Source: Burkholderiales bacterium
Lineage (GTDB): Bacteria; Pseudomonadota; Gammaproteobacteria; Burkholderiales; SG8-41
DNA length: 17,270 nt
Assembly (NCBI GenBank): GCA_005800795.1
Contig: SYEN01000096.1
Location: forward strand, 1-17,270
Direction of reading: 5' to 3'
Position 1 is the stretch's first letter; each line of letters opens with the position of its first letter. Under the pieces are notes generated by a model, which had not been told where the DNA came from, ran no database searches, and saw only the letters and a program-made list of their open reading frames with translations. A program made the translations under genes and the position numbers. Below, one piece after another: positions 6,904 to 14,171 of the stretch.

Positions 6904-7512
6904 ATGTTCAATTCCAAAGACACGCTGTTTAACAAAAAAGACGAATCCGCACAAAAAGACAGCCGAGACTCCCGAGCGCCAAATACCGCACGTTTGCCCG
7001 GAAATGGTGCTGCGACGGCAGTTCAGACTACAACTACTGCTGCTGCAGCTGGCATGCAAGCGCCTGCGTCGGTACCGACACCGACACCCTCGGGCAGCAA
7101 ATTAATCGTCGGCCCCGATATCAAACTCAAGGGTGTTGAAATCACTGACTGCGATACGCTGGTGGTGGAAGGCCGCGTCGAAGCCTCGATGGACAGTCGC
7201 GTGATTCAGATCGCGGAGCGCGGTGTCTACGCAGGTACGGTGTGCATTGATGTTGCGGAAATTCACGGTCGCTTCGAGGGCGAACTCACCGCGCGCAAAC
7301 ACCTGCTAATTCATTCCAGCGGCCGCGTCTCGGGCACCATACGCTACGGAAAAATCACCATTGAAGACGGCGGCGAACTATCGGGCGCCATCAGTACTCT
7401 GGCCACGGGCAGCGAAAAAGTGGCCGATGCGCCCGTGGACATCATGACGCCATACGATCCGTTTGCCGGCAAGTCCTCTCCGCTGGCCAAGCCAGCGACT
7501 GTACACCCGTAA
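6904..7512 (+). CDS. Bactofilin family cytoskeletal protein
   Basis: This polymer-forming protein of the bactofilin (DUF583) family, 202 aa, belongs to a group that builds nucleotide-free filaments and acts as a scaffold for cell-wall enzymes, stalks or polar structures. Residues 1-64 are disordered, first Lys/Asp-rich, then Thr/Ala/Pro-rich with a short TPTPTP-type run. The beta-helix core runs from about 66 to 165, with the repeated small-hydrophobic/Gly pattern (LVVEGRVEAS, IHGRFEGELTARKHLLIHSSGRVSGTIRYGKITIEDGGELSGAI). A Pro-rich tail follows. The start at 6904 is fixed by AAAGGAGA 6 nt upstream; an upstream in-frame ATG at 6844 has no such site. It converges with a 20-bp gap on an exported helical protein gene. 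Confidence 0.92.
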   Translation: MFNSKDTLFNKKDESAQKDSRDSRAPNTARLPGNGAATAVQTTTTAAAAGMQAPASVPTPTPSGSKLIVGPDIKLKGVEITDCDTLVVEGRVEASMDSRVIQIAERGVYAGTVCIDVAEIHGRFEGELTARKHLLIHSSGRVSGTIRYGKITIEDGGELSGAISTLATGSEKVADAPVDIMTPYDPFAGKSSPLAKPATVHP

Positions 7513-7532
7513 CAAAATATAACTGCGTTGAA

Positions 7533-8159
7533 CTATTGCGGTGCCGTGACGGGAGCCGCACGCGCTGTGCCGGGTATCTGCGTGCGAACCCGGTCGAACT
7601 CGGCGAGAATCATGTCGGTCAAATCTGCCGGCATGGGCACTACGCGCGCGCGCAGCACGCTGGCGAGTTCCTCGCGCGTTTCGAGCGGCATGCGCTCATA
7701 TTCCTCGCGTGCCTCGGTGGCAATCTGCCGCTTGCGCGCCATGGGCAGAGTGTTTAGCGCCTCGTGTGCCTGCCGTACTGCAGAAGCCTTGACCGCCAGA
7801 TCGGCAACTATGGCGGGCGCCTCGGCTGCATTTTTCGGGTCGAGGAGAATTCGCCGCACGTGCTGATAAACCTCATCACGCTGCGCGGGATTCAGGTGTA
7901 CAAATCCTTCGTCGATCAACTGCCGCAACTGGCCGTCGTCCATGCCTAACGGCAGCCCGGGCCGCGGAGCCACAGGTGGGCTGGCCGGTGCTGCTGCTGC
8001 GCGATTCACCGAAGCTTCAATGCCCGCGCTGATGACCTTATCGCGCAGGGCGCGAAGCAAAAACAACGTCAGCGGGTCAAGGGCATACGCGGGCGCACAC
8101 AAAGCCGCTGTCAGCAGGCCGGCAGCCAACCGGTACTGCAAAAGCCCCGGAACCTTCAT
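7533..8159 (-). CDS. Exported helical protein of unknown function
   Basis: I do not recognise a named family. The 208-aa protein starts with a signal peptide (hydrophobic core AAGLLTAALCAPAYA, cleavage near residue 27), so it is probably periplasmic. A Pro/Ala linker follows around residues 55-70. From there to near residue 195 it is mainly charged amphipathic helix with patterns such as LNPAQRDEVYQHVRRILLD, NTLPMARKRQIATEAREEYERMP and LETREELASVL; the spaced LNPAQR / LPMARK / MPLETR turns recall repeated short helical hairpins. The start at 8159 has GAGGA nine bases upstream; the ATG at 8168 would overlap that site. A consensus promoter lies at 8233-8260. It converges tightly on the bactofilin gene, which gives no direct functional evidence. 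Confidence 0.8.
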   Translation of the reverse strand: MKVPGLLQYRLAAGLLTAALCAPAYALDPLTLFLLRALRDKVISAGIEASVNRAAAAPASPPVAPRPGLPLGMDDGQLRQLIDEGFVHLNPAQRDEVYQHVRRILLDPKNAAEAPAIVADLAVKASAVRQAHEALNTLPMARKRQIATEAREEYERMPLETREELASVLRARVVPMPADLTDMILAEFDRVRTQIPGTARAAPVTAPQ

Positions 8160-8211
8160 GTGCCACATTCCTCGTTGTCATGCCACACGGTAACTGCCGA
8201 GGCATATTTTA

Positions 8212-8237
8212 TAAGTAATTGATTTAATTAATAAAAT
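8212..8237 (+). repeat. AT-rich TAASTWWTTG element, copy 3
   Basis: TAAGTAATTG (8212-8221) continues into ATTTAATTAATAAAAT. It lies between the promoter candidate at 8233-8260 and the exported-protein gene, so it would fall largely in the 5' untranslated leader. Confidence 0.5.
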
Positions 8238-8260
8238 AGGCTGAAACACGCAAATGTCAA
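8233..8260 (-). promoter_or_regulatory. Candidate sigma70 promoter of the exported-protein gene
   Basis: On the minus strand a perfect -35 TTGACA (8255-8260) is followed after 16 bp by TATTTT (8233-8238). The start codon is about 70 nt downstream. The rest of the gap, 8261-8326, shows nothing recognisable. Confidence 0.5.
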
Positions 8261-8326
8261 GCGATTTGGCACGCGCTACCTGTACAGCTCCCCAGTTGGT
8301 TGATGCGCCATCCCGTGCACCGCCCA

Positions 8327-9322
8327 TTAACCTTCAATCTTGATATTCGCCTCGCGCAGGATCCTGGCCCAGCGATCATGCTCGGCACGCATGCGCCGGT
8401 CCACGTCTTCCGCCGTGCCACCCGCTACAGCCATACCCTGCGCATCGAGTGTCTTGCGTAACTCGGCATCCTGAAACATTTTGTTCATTTCACCGTTGAG
8501 CCGCGCGATCACTGCCCCCGGCGTACCCTTGGGGGCGACAAACGCAAACCATGATTCCACGTCAAAGCCCGGCACGGTTTCGGCCAGCGCAGGAAGGCTG
8601 CGTTGCGCCGGCCAGCGCTGTCCGGTACTCACGGCGATCGCGCGCAGCCGCCCCGACTGAACGTGCGGCAGCACTGGCAGCATACCCGTCATCATCACCT
8701 GCGTCTGGCCCGACAAAAGATCGGTCATGCCAAGGCCCGTGCTCTTGTACGGCACGTGCAGCATGCGCATTTGTGTGAGGCTCATCAGATATTCCATTGC
8801 CAGATGGGTAAGACTGCCCACACCCGGCACCACATAAGCCAGCTGTCCTGGCCGCCCGCGCACGAACGCAATGAATTCCTTCGTGGTGGTCACCGGAATC
8901 GAAGGATGCACCACCAGCGTTAGCGGCGAATAGCCGACGCGAATCACACCGCTCAAGCCGCCGATGGCATCGTACGGTGGCCTATGCGCGGCGATGGTCG
9001 CGGGCACGCTGCCGGAAATCAGCATCAGGGTATATCCGTCGGCGGAGGCCTTCACCGCCATGCCGATGCCGATCAGCCCGCCGCCGCCGCCGCGATTGTC
9101 CACCACGAACTGCTGTCCCACTGCCTCACTCAGCTTCGCTGACATGATGCGCGCGACGCTGTCGCTGCCGCCGCCGGCAGCCATCGGCACGATCACGCGG
9201 ACAGGCTTTACCGGCCATATCGATTGCTGCGCCAGCGCCGCCGTGCTCAAACCCGCCAGCGCGCATGCCAAAAAAGCACGGGGCAAGCCGCAGTAATTCA
9301 CAGCCCGCCCCGCAGCATGCAC
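8327..9322 (-). CDS. Tripartite tricarboxylate transporter receptor (Bug family), second copy
   Basis: This is a periplasmic solute receptor of the Bug/TctC family, 331 aa from the chosen start. A signal peptide (LPRAFLACALAGLSTAALA-QQ) precedes IWPVKPVRVIVPMAAGGGSD, the usual mature N-terminus. VVDNRGGGGGLIG, a GYTL motif, a VPYK motif and the C-terminal DRWARILREANIKI complete the family pattern. It is clearly different in sequence from the copy at 983-1969, so this is not a recent duplication. No TctAB pair is nearby. The start is uncertain: GTG at 9322, 14 nt after the VOC stop with a weak AGGCG upstream, gives normal family length; GTG at 9298 is possible, and upstream in-frame codons to 9433 would overlap the VOC gene with a non-signal-like extension. 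It probably forms an operon with the VOC gene. Confidence 0.88.
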   Translation of the reverse strand: MHAAGRAVNYCGLPRAFLACALAGLSTAALAQQSIWPVKPVRVIVPMAAGGGSDSVARIMSAKLSEAVGQQFVVDNRGGGGGLIGIGMAVKASADGYTLMLISGSVPATIAAHRPPYDAIGGLSGVIRVGYSPLTLVVHPSIPVTTTKEFIAFVRGRPGQLAYVVPGVGSLTHLAMEYLMSLTQMRMLHVPYKSTGLGMTDLLSGQTQVMMTGMLPVLPHVQSGRLRAIAVSTGQRWPAQRSLPALAETVPGFDVESWFAFVAPKGTPGAVIARLNGEMNKMFQDAELRKTLDAQGMAVAGGTAEDVDRRMRAEHDRWARILREANIKIEG

Positions 9323-9335
9323 GTAACGCCTGCGC

Positions 9336-10229
9336 TTAGCTATTGTGCGGCGTGGCCCAGTGTCCCGCATCGTAACCGGGGCGATAGTTACGGTTGGTCT
9401 GCACCGGATTGCGGTTGACCAGCGGCCGCCCATACAGCGGGTGAGTCACACTGCGCACCTCGTGCTCGAGGGTGTAAAGGAACTTGCCGTCCACCGGATC
9501 GACGATATCCTTGAACCGGTACTGGTACTGATCGCTTTCCTCGGTGATAAGGTTGTGATTTTGCAGCCACTTGTGCGGGCCTGAGAAATCGGCGATGTAT
9601 ATTTGCAGATGGTGGCCGTCGTACTCCGGAAGCGGCTTGCTGGTCTCACGGAAAACCAGATACTGATGATGCCCGACCATCACGCGCGCGGCACGCCCGG
9701 CAGCCTCGTCATTCACCTTCGACGGCGCCTTGATCACCTGATTGTAAAAACGCGTGATGCCATCGGCCGTGCCGGGAGGGACGTCGAATTCCACGTAAGG
9801 GATACCCAGCTGCGTGCCACCAAAACGTGCAGGATCCGGCTCGTAGACTTTGAATTTATTGCCCCACGGACAGGTGGTCTCGACGTACTCGCCGCAATTT
9901 TTATAGGCAAATTGGGTGCCTGCGAGTTTGGGCGCCACATACTCCAGCCGCTTCAACAGTGCCGCGCGGTCGGGCTGCACAATGCCGGTGTGGCCGCGCA
10001 ACACCTGTGTACCGCGATTCGGCATGTGAATCTGGCTGCGGCCGATGTTGACCCACATGTTTTCCAGACCCGTCATGATGTACGGATCGCGCGTCAGGCC
10101 CATGCCCGAAATGTAAAACAGCACGGCAGGAATCTGATCCGGCACCATGATGTTTGTGTGCTCCAGCCAAATCGAATTGCCGATATCTTCCACCGCGCGA
10201 TCGAATACCGGGCGAGTGTTGTTGTCCAT
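9336..10229 (-). CDS. VOC-superfamily metalloenzyme (extradiol dioxygenase/glyoxalase-like)
   Basis: This is a cytosolic protein of 297 aa with two vicinal-oxygen-chelate modules. Module 1 has LEHTNIMVPD (H24), QIHMP (H68) and KVYEPDP (E130), the usual spacing of first, middle and last metal ligands. Module 2 starts at GIPYVEFDVP (143-151), where the first ligand position is not His, and continues with DGHHLQIYIADF (H206/H207) and LYTLEHEVRS (E255/E257). The enzyme could be a ring-cleaving dioxygenase, an isomerase or a lyase; sequence alone does not choose. The start is firm: AAGGAGA lies 6 nt before the ATG. A Bug receptor gene follows 14 nt downstream, suggesting that the imported ligand or a derivative is the substrate. 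Confidence 0.78.
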   Translation of the reverse strand: MDNNTRPVFDRAVEDIGNSIWLEHTNIMVPDQIPAVLFYISGMGLTRDPYIMTGLENMWVNIGRSQIHMPNRGTQVLRGHTGIVQPDRAALLKRLEYVAPKLAGTQFAYKNCGEYVETTCPWGNKFKVYEPDPARFGGTQLGIPYVEFDVPPGTADGITRFYNQVIKAPSKVNDEAAGRAARVMVGHHQYLVFRETSKPLPEYDGHHLQIYIADFSGPHKWLQNHNLITEESDQYQYRFKDIVDPVDGKFLYTLEHEVRSVTHPLYGRPLVNRNPVQTNRNYRPGYDAGHWATPHNS

Positions 10230-10378
10230 GCGAGTCTCCTTAAGAATTGACCGTCGGTTACGGGATTACAGAAACAGGGGTTCGGGAAAGCGGATCACCA
10301 GCGGATTTTAGCGCGTAGCTCCCTGTTGTGAACCATCCACTTGCACAGCGCACACGCAGAACTCATCCGAGAATGGTG

Positions 10379-10409
10379 TAACTATTTGTTTTTATTGAAT
10401 AATTTAAAT
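10379..10409 (+). repeat. AT-rich TAASTWWTTG element, copy 4 (left direct repeat)
   Basis: TAACTATTTGTTTTTATTG plus a 12-base A/T tail matches the copy at 10817-10847 at 28 of 31 positions in the same orientation. It lies between the VOC gene and the DUF6812-like gene. The rest of the 10230-10516 gap shows no further gene or clear promoter. Confidence 0.75.
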
Positions 10410-10516
10410 TTATGACATTATGCGGTGATTGCCTCGTGCGTTGGAACGGGCTACCATGAAGGCGTGCGACTGAATTTATACAACGGCTAAGGCCGATGTC
10501 AGCGAAGGGAAACATC

Positions 10517-10813
10517 ATGAGCGAAGAAGAAGCCAAAACCAAGGTCATTATCCTCACTAGCAACTATCGCATTCGGGGCCAAATTCACTTGCAGGCCGGT
10601 GCCCGGGTGACCGATTTCATGATCGATTCCAAGAATTTCGTGGCGGTAACGCACGTGGAAATCTGGGGCCACGATGGGCGGCTCATCATGTCGTCGCCGT
10701 TTATCAACGTCAGCCGCGATCACATTGAAATCATCACACCCGACAGCGCACCCCAACCCGCTGCGGCACTGCAAGTCACGCCGAACCGCGCCCTGCCCTC
10801 CAACGTGACCTAA
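10517..10813 (+). CDS. Small DUF6812-like protein (98 aa)
   Basis: This is a cytosolic beta-rich protein with no signal peptide. The core (residues about 8-75) runs KVIILTSNYRIRGQIHL, GARVTDFMIDSKNFVAVTHVEIW and FINVSRDHIEIITP. This strand pattern, with a central RVTDF(M/L) turn and a final HIEII strand, resembles the DUF6812 group of short proteins with an Sm-like or barrel-like layout; I am moderately sure of the family and know no function for it. The last 20 residues are a Pro/Ala-rich tail. I chose the ATG at 10517 because AAGGGA lies 8 nt before it; the ATG at 10496 would add seven residues. The gene is flanked by near-identical 31-bp direct repeats. Confidence 0.75.
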   Translation: MSEEEAKTKVIILTSNYRIRGQIHLQAGARVTDFMIDSKNFVAVTHVEIWGHDGRLIMSSPFINVSRDHIEIITPDSAPQPAAALQVTPNRALPSNVT

Positions 10814-10816
10814 TCG

Positions 10817-10847
10817 TAACTATTTGTTTTTATTGTATTTTTTAAAT
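10817..10847 (+). repeat. AT-rich TAASTWWTTG element, copy 5 (right direct repeat)
   Basis: TAACTATTTGTTTTTATTG and a 12-base tail begin 3 nt after the DUF6812-like stop codon. This is the only copy not upstream of a gene start: it sits between convergent genes. Confidence 0.75.
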
Positions 10848-10851
10848 AACG

Positions 10852-11919
10852 TCAAGCCGGCACGGCAGCCACCGACGCAATCGCCGCGAACAGATTATTT
10901 ACCGTCTGCTGCGTGATGCCGCGCGTGATGAACACAATGCGCGTTTCGTGATCGTCGCTCGGCCATTTGTCCAGTTCAATGGGCGGATGAAACAAATGCT
11001 GCACGCCCTGCACAATCAGCGGCCCCTTGTGCCCCGCCACATTCACCAGCCCCTTCACGCGAAACAGATCCGCGCCGCGCAACGCGCCCAGCACTTCCAT
11101 GCACTGTGAAAACGACGCCCATGTAAAGGGCTCTTTGTAACGCACGCAAAACGAAATCACCTGGGTGTCGTGCCGGTGCGCGTGGCCATGTTCGTCGTGG
11201 CCGTAATGTCCGTGATCTTCCGCGTTCTCCGCACCCATCCAGCGCTCGACGTCTTCCAGCCGCGACTGCATGCTACGCAGCGCCACATCGATCAGAAACG
11301 CCAGCTCGATTTCGCCGTTGATCGCACGCTTGACTGGCGCGCGCGGATTGAGCTTATGCAATTCAGCTTCCAACGCAGCAGCCTTGGCTTCATCCACCAG
11401 ATCGGTTTTGGTCATCACCAGGCGATCCGCCAGCGCGGCCTGCTTCACCGGTTCGGAGAGCGTTTTCAATTGCTCAAGGCCGTTGACCGCATCGACCAGC
11501 GTCACCACGCAATCGAGCCGGTATTGCGATTGCAACATGGTGTCCGTCATCAGCGTTTGCATCACCGGAGCCGGGTCGGCCAACCCCGTGGTTTCAATCA
11601 CCAGCCGGTCGAAGTCAATGATCACGCCATTGCGCCGTTTAATAAACAAATCGCGCATGGTCTCCTGCAAATCGCCACGCAGCACGCAGCACAGGCAACC
11701 GTTGTTGAGCAGCATCATTTGCTCGGACGACACTTCGACAAGATCATTATCGATGGCTTGCTCACCAAGCTCATTGACAATCACCGCCACGCGGTCCATC
11801 TCCGGGCGTTTGAGCAGCTTATTCACCAGCGTAGTCTTGCCACTGCCGAGAAAACCGGTGACGACACTCACCGGAATTCTTCCTGACAGGGCGCTTCGGC
11901 CTAAGACGGGGGCTTCCAT
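10852..11919 (-). CDS. CobW/COG0523-family GTP-dependent metallochaperone
   Basis: This is a G3E-class GTPase of 355 aa that in characterised relatives delivers zinc or another metal to a client protein. The Walker A motif GFLGSGKTT is at 22-30, the metal-binding GCLCC at 74-78, the switch motif ETTGLADP at 109-116, and the base-recognition TKTD at 170-173. A His-rich linker (HGHYGHDEHGHAHRH, 236-250) precedes the CobW C-terminal domain (about 255-350). The N-terminus is uncertain: the ATG at 11919 lacks a ribosome site and adds 16 residues before the family start, while GTG at 11871 has AGGAAG 7 nt upstream and would begin VSVVTGFLG as relatives do. It lies 40 nt after the LVIVD propeller gene, probably one operon. 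I saw no Zur box. Confidence 0.92.
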   Translation of the reverse strand: MEAPVLGRSALSGRIPVSVVTGFLGSGKTTLVNKLLKRPEMDRVAVIVNELGEQAIDNDLVEVSSEQMMLLNNGCLCCVLRGDLQETMRDLFIKRRNGVIIDFDRLVIETTGLADPAPVMQTLMTDTMLQSQYRLDCVVTLVDAVNGLEQLKTLSEPVKQAALADRLVMTKTDLVDEAKAAALEAELHKLNPRAPVKRAINGEIELAFLIDVALRSMQSRLEDVERWMGAENAEDHGHYGHDEHGHAHRHDTQVISFCVRYKEPFTWASFSQCMEVLGALRGADLFRVKGLVNVAGHKGPLIVQGVQHLFHPPIELDKWPSDDHETRIVFITRGITQQTVNNLFAAIASVAAVPA

Positions 11920-11923
11920 GTTT

Positions 11924-11952
11924 GCGTGAGGTGTGAGAAGTCAGGCGTGAGG
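11924..11952. repeat. GCGTGAGG short direct repeat in intergenic gap
   Basis: GCGTGAGG occurs at 11924-11931 and again at 11945-11952, with related GTGTGAG between, filling most of the 40-bp gap between the LVIVD and CobW genes. It looks like decayed tandem intergenic filler. Confidence 0.4.
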
Positions 11953-11959
11953 CGCGCGT

Positions 11960-13210
11960 TTACTGCGTCCATTCAACCACATAAAGTCCGCCGGTAAACC
12001 GGTCCTGACAATACACCAGCCCGCGATCATCCACCCACACATCGTTAATCTGCACAGCGCCCTTGGGCGACAGCTTTGGCGTACCGGGCACGAAGTACGC
12101 GACTTCCTGCGGCTGATAGGGGTTGCTCAAATCGTAGGCTCGCAAACCGCCATTAAAGAACGTGGCAAGGATGATGTTGTCTGAGCGCCATGCCGTTTCG
12201 GCGGAATAGTTTTCCCACAGATTGTGCGACCCGAAACGCCCGCCGCGCTTGCCGAAGCTCTCTACTGACGGCAGCGGCACGGTGGACAGCGGCACCGGAT
12301 TGGTTTCGTCCGCGCCGTTTAGCACCCAGGTCATCTTCGGCCAGTCCGCGCCGTTGTCGCGCACACATTCTTCCGTGGCAATCACCAGATCGCGGCTGAA
12401 CAGCGGCATCATGGTATGCACAAAACCGTTGAACGGAGGCGAATTTTTCCAGCGCGACACCGTCTTGATATGGGATTTATCTTTGATGTCGAGTATGAAC
12501 CCGCCGCCATCGATATAGCCGACATAGGCGCGGTCCGGACGCTGCTTGGAATACACGTTGGTGTTGTGCGCACGATACCCCCCATCGAGTTTCAGCCGCG
12601 GCGGCGGCGCCTCCTTGTCGCCCACGCGAGTGCCCGGCATCCACCAACGGCCTACTTCAGTGGGTTTCGAGGGGTTCTTAACATCGATAATGCGATAGAA
12701 CTGGTCGTCCTTCGGGTTGGTCGGCTCAAAATCGGCCGAGCCGCTGGCGATATGCATGTACTCGCCGTCGTCGAACCACACACAGTGCACGCCGCGCGAG
12801 AATTTTCCCGACGCGTCGAAATGCGAAATCAACTGGGGTTTTTCGGGCACTGTGATGTCGAAGAGATCGACGCCCGCCGGTTTCATGTCGAAATTCTTGG
12901 TCTGATAGGCCACGGCCATAATGTTGCCCACCACGTCCAGCGAATTCGAGCGCATATCGCCGTGCGGCAGATCAGTCTGAATGACGAACTTGGGATTGCG
13001 CGGATCGGTCACATCCAGCGCGGTGAAATTCTTGGGAGCGGACTCATGCGCCATCCACATGATGCGACGGCCATCTTTGGTTTTTTGCATGCTGATGCCT
13101 TCGCCCATGCCGCCGAAGCCCTGCATTTCGTGCTGGGCAATTTGCTTCATGTTGAAGGCCAGCGTCTGTGACGCCTGACTGGCTGGTGACATCGATTTAG
13201 CTTCACTCAT
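11960..13210 (-). CDS. LVIVD-repeat beta-propeller protein
   Basis: This 416-aa protein has at least four to five copies of the LVIVD-type blade repeat: DVTDPRNPK (66-74), DITVPEKPQ (118-126), DVKNPSKPT (176-184), LDIKDKSHIK (240-249) and DLSNPYQPQ (360-368). No signal peptide is visible, so it is probably cytosolic. Histidines recur once per putative blade: LPHGDM (H83), GVHCVW (H142), YRAHNTN (H215), GFVHTMM (H265) and FGSHNLW (H329). Axial histidine sets bind metal in other propellers such as carotenoid oxygenases; that reading here is inference. The family has no assigned general function. The start has AGGGA 8 nt upstream. The CobW metallochaperone gene follows closely, and a hydroxyacid dehydrogenase gene lies upstream on the same strand. 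Confidence 0.85.
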   Translation of the reverse strand: MSEAKSMSPASQASQTLAFNMKQIAQHEMQGFGGMGEGISMQKTKDGRRIMWMAHESAPKNFTALDVTDPRNPKFVIQTDLPHGDMRSNSLDVVGNIMAVAYQTKNFDMKPAGVDLFDITVPEKPQLISHFDASGKFSRGVHCVWFDDGEYMHIASGSADFEPTNPKDDQFYRIIDVKNPSKPTEVGRWWMPGTRVGDKEAPPPRLKLDGGYRAHNTNVYSKQRPDRAYVGYIDGGGFILDIKDKSHIKTVSRWKNSPPFNGFVHTMMPLFSRDLVIATEECVRDNGADWPKMTWVLNGADETNPVPLSTVPLPSVESFGKRGGRFGSHNLWENYSAETAWRSDNIILATFFNGGLRAYDLSNPYQPQEVAYFVPGTPKLSPKGAVQINDVWVDDRGLVYCQDRFTGGLYVVEWTQ

Positions 13211-13241
13211 GACCGTATTCCCTTTCAGCGCCCTGTTAATA

Positions 13242-13260
13242 TAACTTATTGATTTATTTC
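13242..13260 (+). repeat. AT-rich TAASTWWTTG element, copy 6
   Basis: TAACTTATTG (13242-13251) and ATTTATTTC lie in the 48-bp gap between the LVIVD gene and the dehydrogenase gene. On the minus strand TATATT follows the motif and fits a -10 box without a clear -35. Confidence 0.5.
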
Positions 13261-14170
13261 ACTTTTTCTTCTTGGGCCTGCGGGGGCTACCGGCCATCCG
13301 CTCCAGCACTGCGCACACAGCGCCAGTGTCTTCCTTGGCAAACCCCTGCGACAGCGCAGCCGAATAATACGCCTTGCTCGCCTCGAACAGCGGCACTGGA
13401 ATGTTCATCCCAGCGGCGAACGCGCCGATGATGTCAATATCCTTCTGATAGACCTCGCATTTCATGGTCGCGGCACGGTAATCGTCCTTGATCATCATCG
13501 GCCCACGCACTTCAAACATACGCGACGTGCCCGCACCATCTTTGATCACCTTGTAAACCAGATTGAGGTCCAGCCCGGATTTCAGCCCCATCACCATCGC
13601 CTCGGCAGCCGATAGATTGTGGATGGTCACCAGTAAATTGGCGATGAACTTGAGCTTTGAGCCGTTCCCAAACTCGCCGCAGTAATGCATGCTGCGCGCC
13701 ATGCCCTTGAACACTGCATCGCAGCGCCTCACCGCCGCCGCGTCGCCGCTGGCATAGACCGAAATATCCTTTGCCGCCGCCTGCGCGCCCGTGCCACTGA
13801 TCGGGCAGTCAAGCACCGTCACGCCCTGCGTCGCGCAACGTTCTCTGATGTCGTTCTTGACCTCCAGCGGCATGGTGCTTGCCTCGATGATCACAGCGCC
13901 TGACCTTGCGCCAGCAGCAATCCCTTCCTTTCCGAAAAACGCCGCCTCCATTGCTTTGATGCTCGGCAGCGACGTGATGATCACGCCACATTGCCGCGCG
14001 ACATCCGTGCCCGACGCCGCACAATCGCCACCGCGTTTGCTGTGCGCCGCGCGCGCTTTTTTATCGGGATCGAAACCGATCACACCAAACTTTGCTGCCA
14101 GCAGATGCGTGGCAAACGCGCCCCCCATGATGCCCAGTCCCACCTGCCCAACCATTATCGGTCTTTTCAT
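13259..14170 (-). CDS. 3-hydroxyisobutyrate dehydrogenase-family NAD(P)-dependent oxidoreductase
   Basis: This is a cytosolic beta-hydroxyacid dehydrogenase of 303 aa. The Rossmann motif GLGIMG is at 11-16, the substrate-binding DCPISGTGA at 121-129, and the catalytic block GNGSKLKFIANLL has K174 and N178 at the family spacing from G168. The C-terminal helical domain is complete, and the protein ends in a basic tail RRPKKKK. Family members oxidise 3-hydroxyisobutyrate, tartronate semialdehyde, 6-phosphogluconate or related acids; which one applies cannot be told. The ATG at 14170 has no Shine-Dalgarno sequence: the AT-rich element runs straight into it (AAATAGTTACATG), so translation may be leaderless or SD-independent. 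An ATG at 14155 is the alternative. It may be co-transcribed with the LVIVD gene 48 nt downstream. Confidence 0.9.
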   Translation of the reverse strand: MKRPIMVGQVGLGIMGGAFATHLLAAKFGVIGFDPDKKARAAHSKRGGDCAASGTDVARQCGVIITSLPSIKAMEAAFFGKEGIAAGARSGAVIIEASTMPLEVKNDIRERCATQGVTVLDCPISGTGAQAAAKDISVYASGDAAAVRRCDAVFKGMARSMHYCGEFGNGSKLKFIANLLVTIHNLSAAEAMVMGLKSGLDLNLVYKVIKDGAGTSRMFEVRGPMMIKDDYRAATMKCEVYQKDIDIIGAFAAGMNIPVPLFEASKAYYSAALSQGFAKEDTGAVCAVLERMAGSPRRPKKKK

Positions 14171-14171
14171 G

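Noticed and set aside
983..9322. The two Bug receptors as a recent duplication
   Set aside because: Beyond family motifs, their sequences differ throughout, so they are separate members of a large family.
9603..10250. Open frame of 215 codons antisense to the VOC gene
   Set aside because: It is fully covered by a gene with clear domain motifs and a strong ribosome site on the other strand.
10363..10563. 66-codon minus-strand frame covering the left direct repeat
   Set aside because: It runs through AT-rich intergenic sequence and the start of the DUF6812-like gene, and has no ribosome site or family features.
11170..11886. Open frames of 219-238 codons antisense to the CobW gene
   Set aside because: They are shadows of the G3E GTPase; their His/Arg/Gln-rich or Ser-rich sequence has no domain character.
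12416..13171. Open frame of 251 codons antisense to the LVIVD gene
   Set aside because: It is a shadow frame of a recognisable repeat protein, with no ribosome site of its own.
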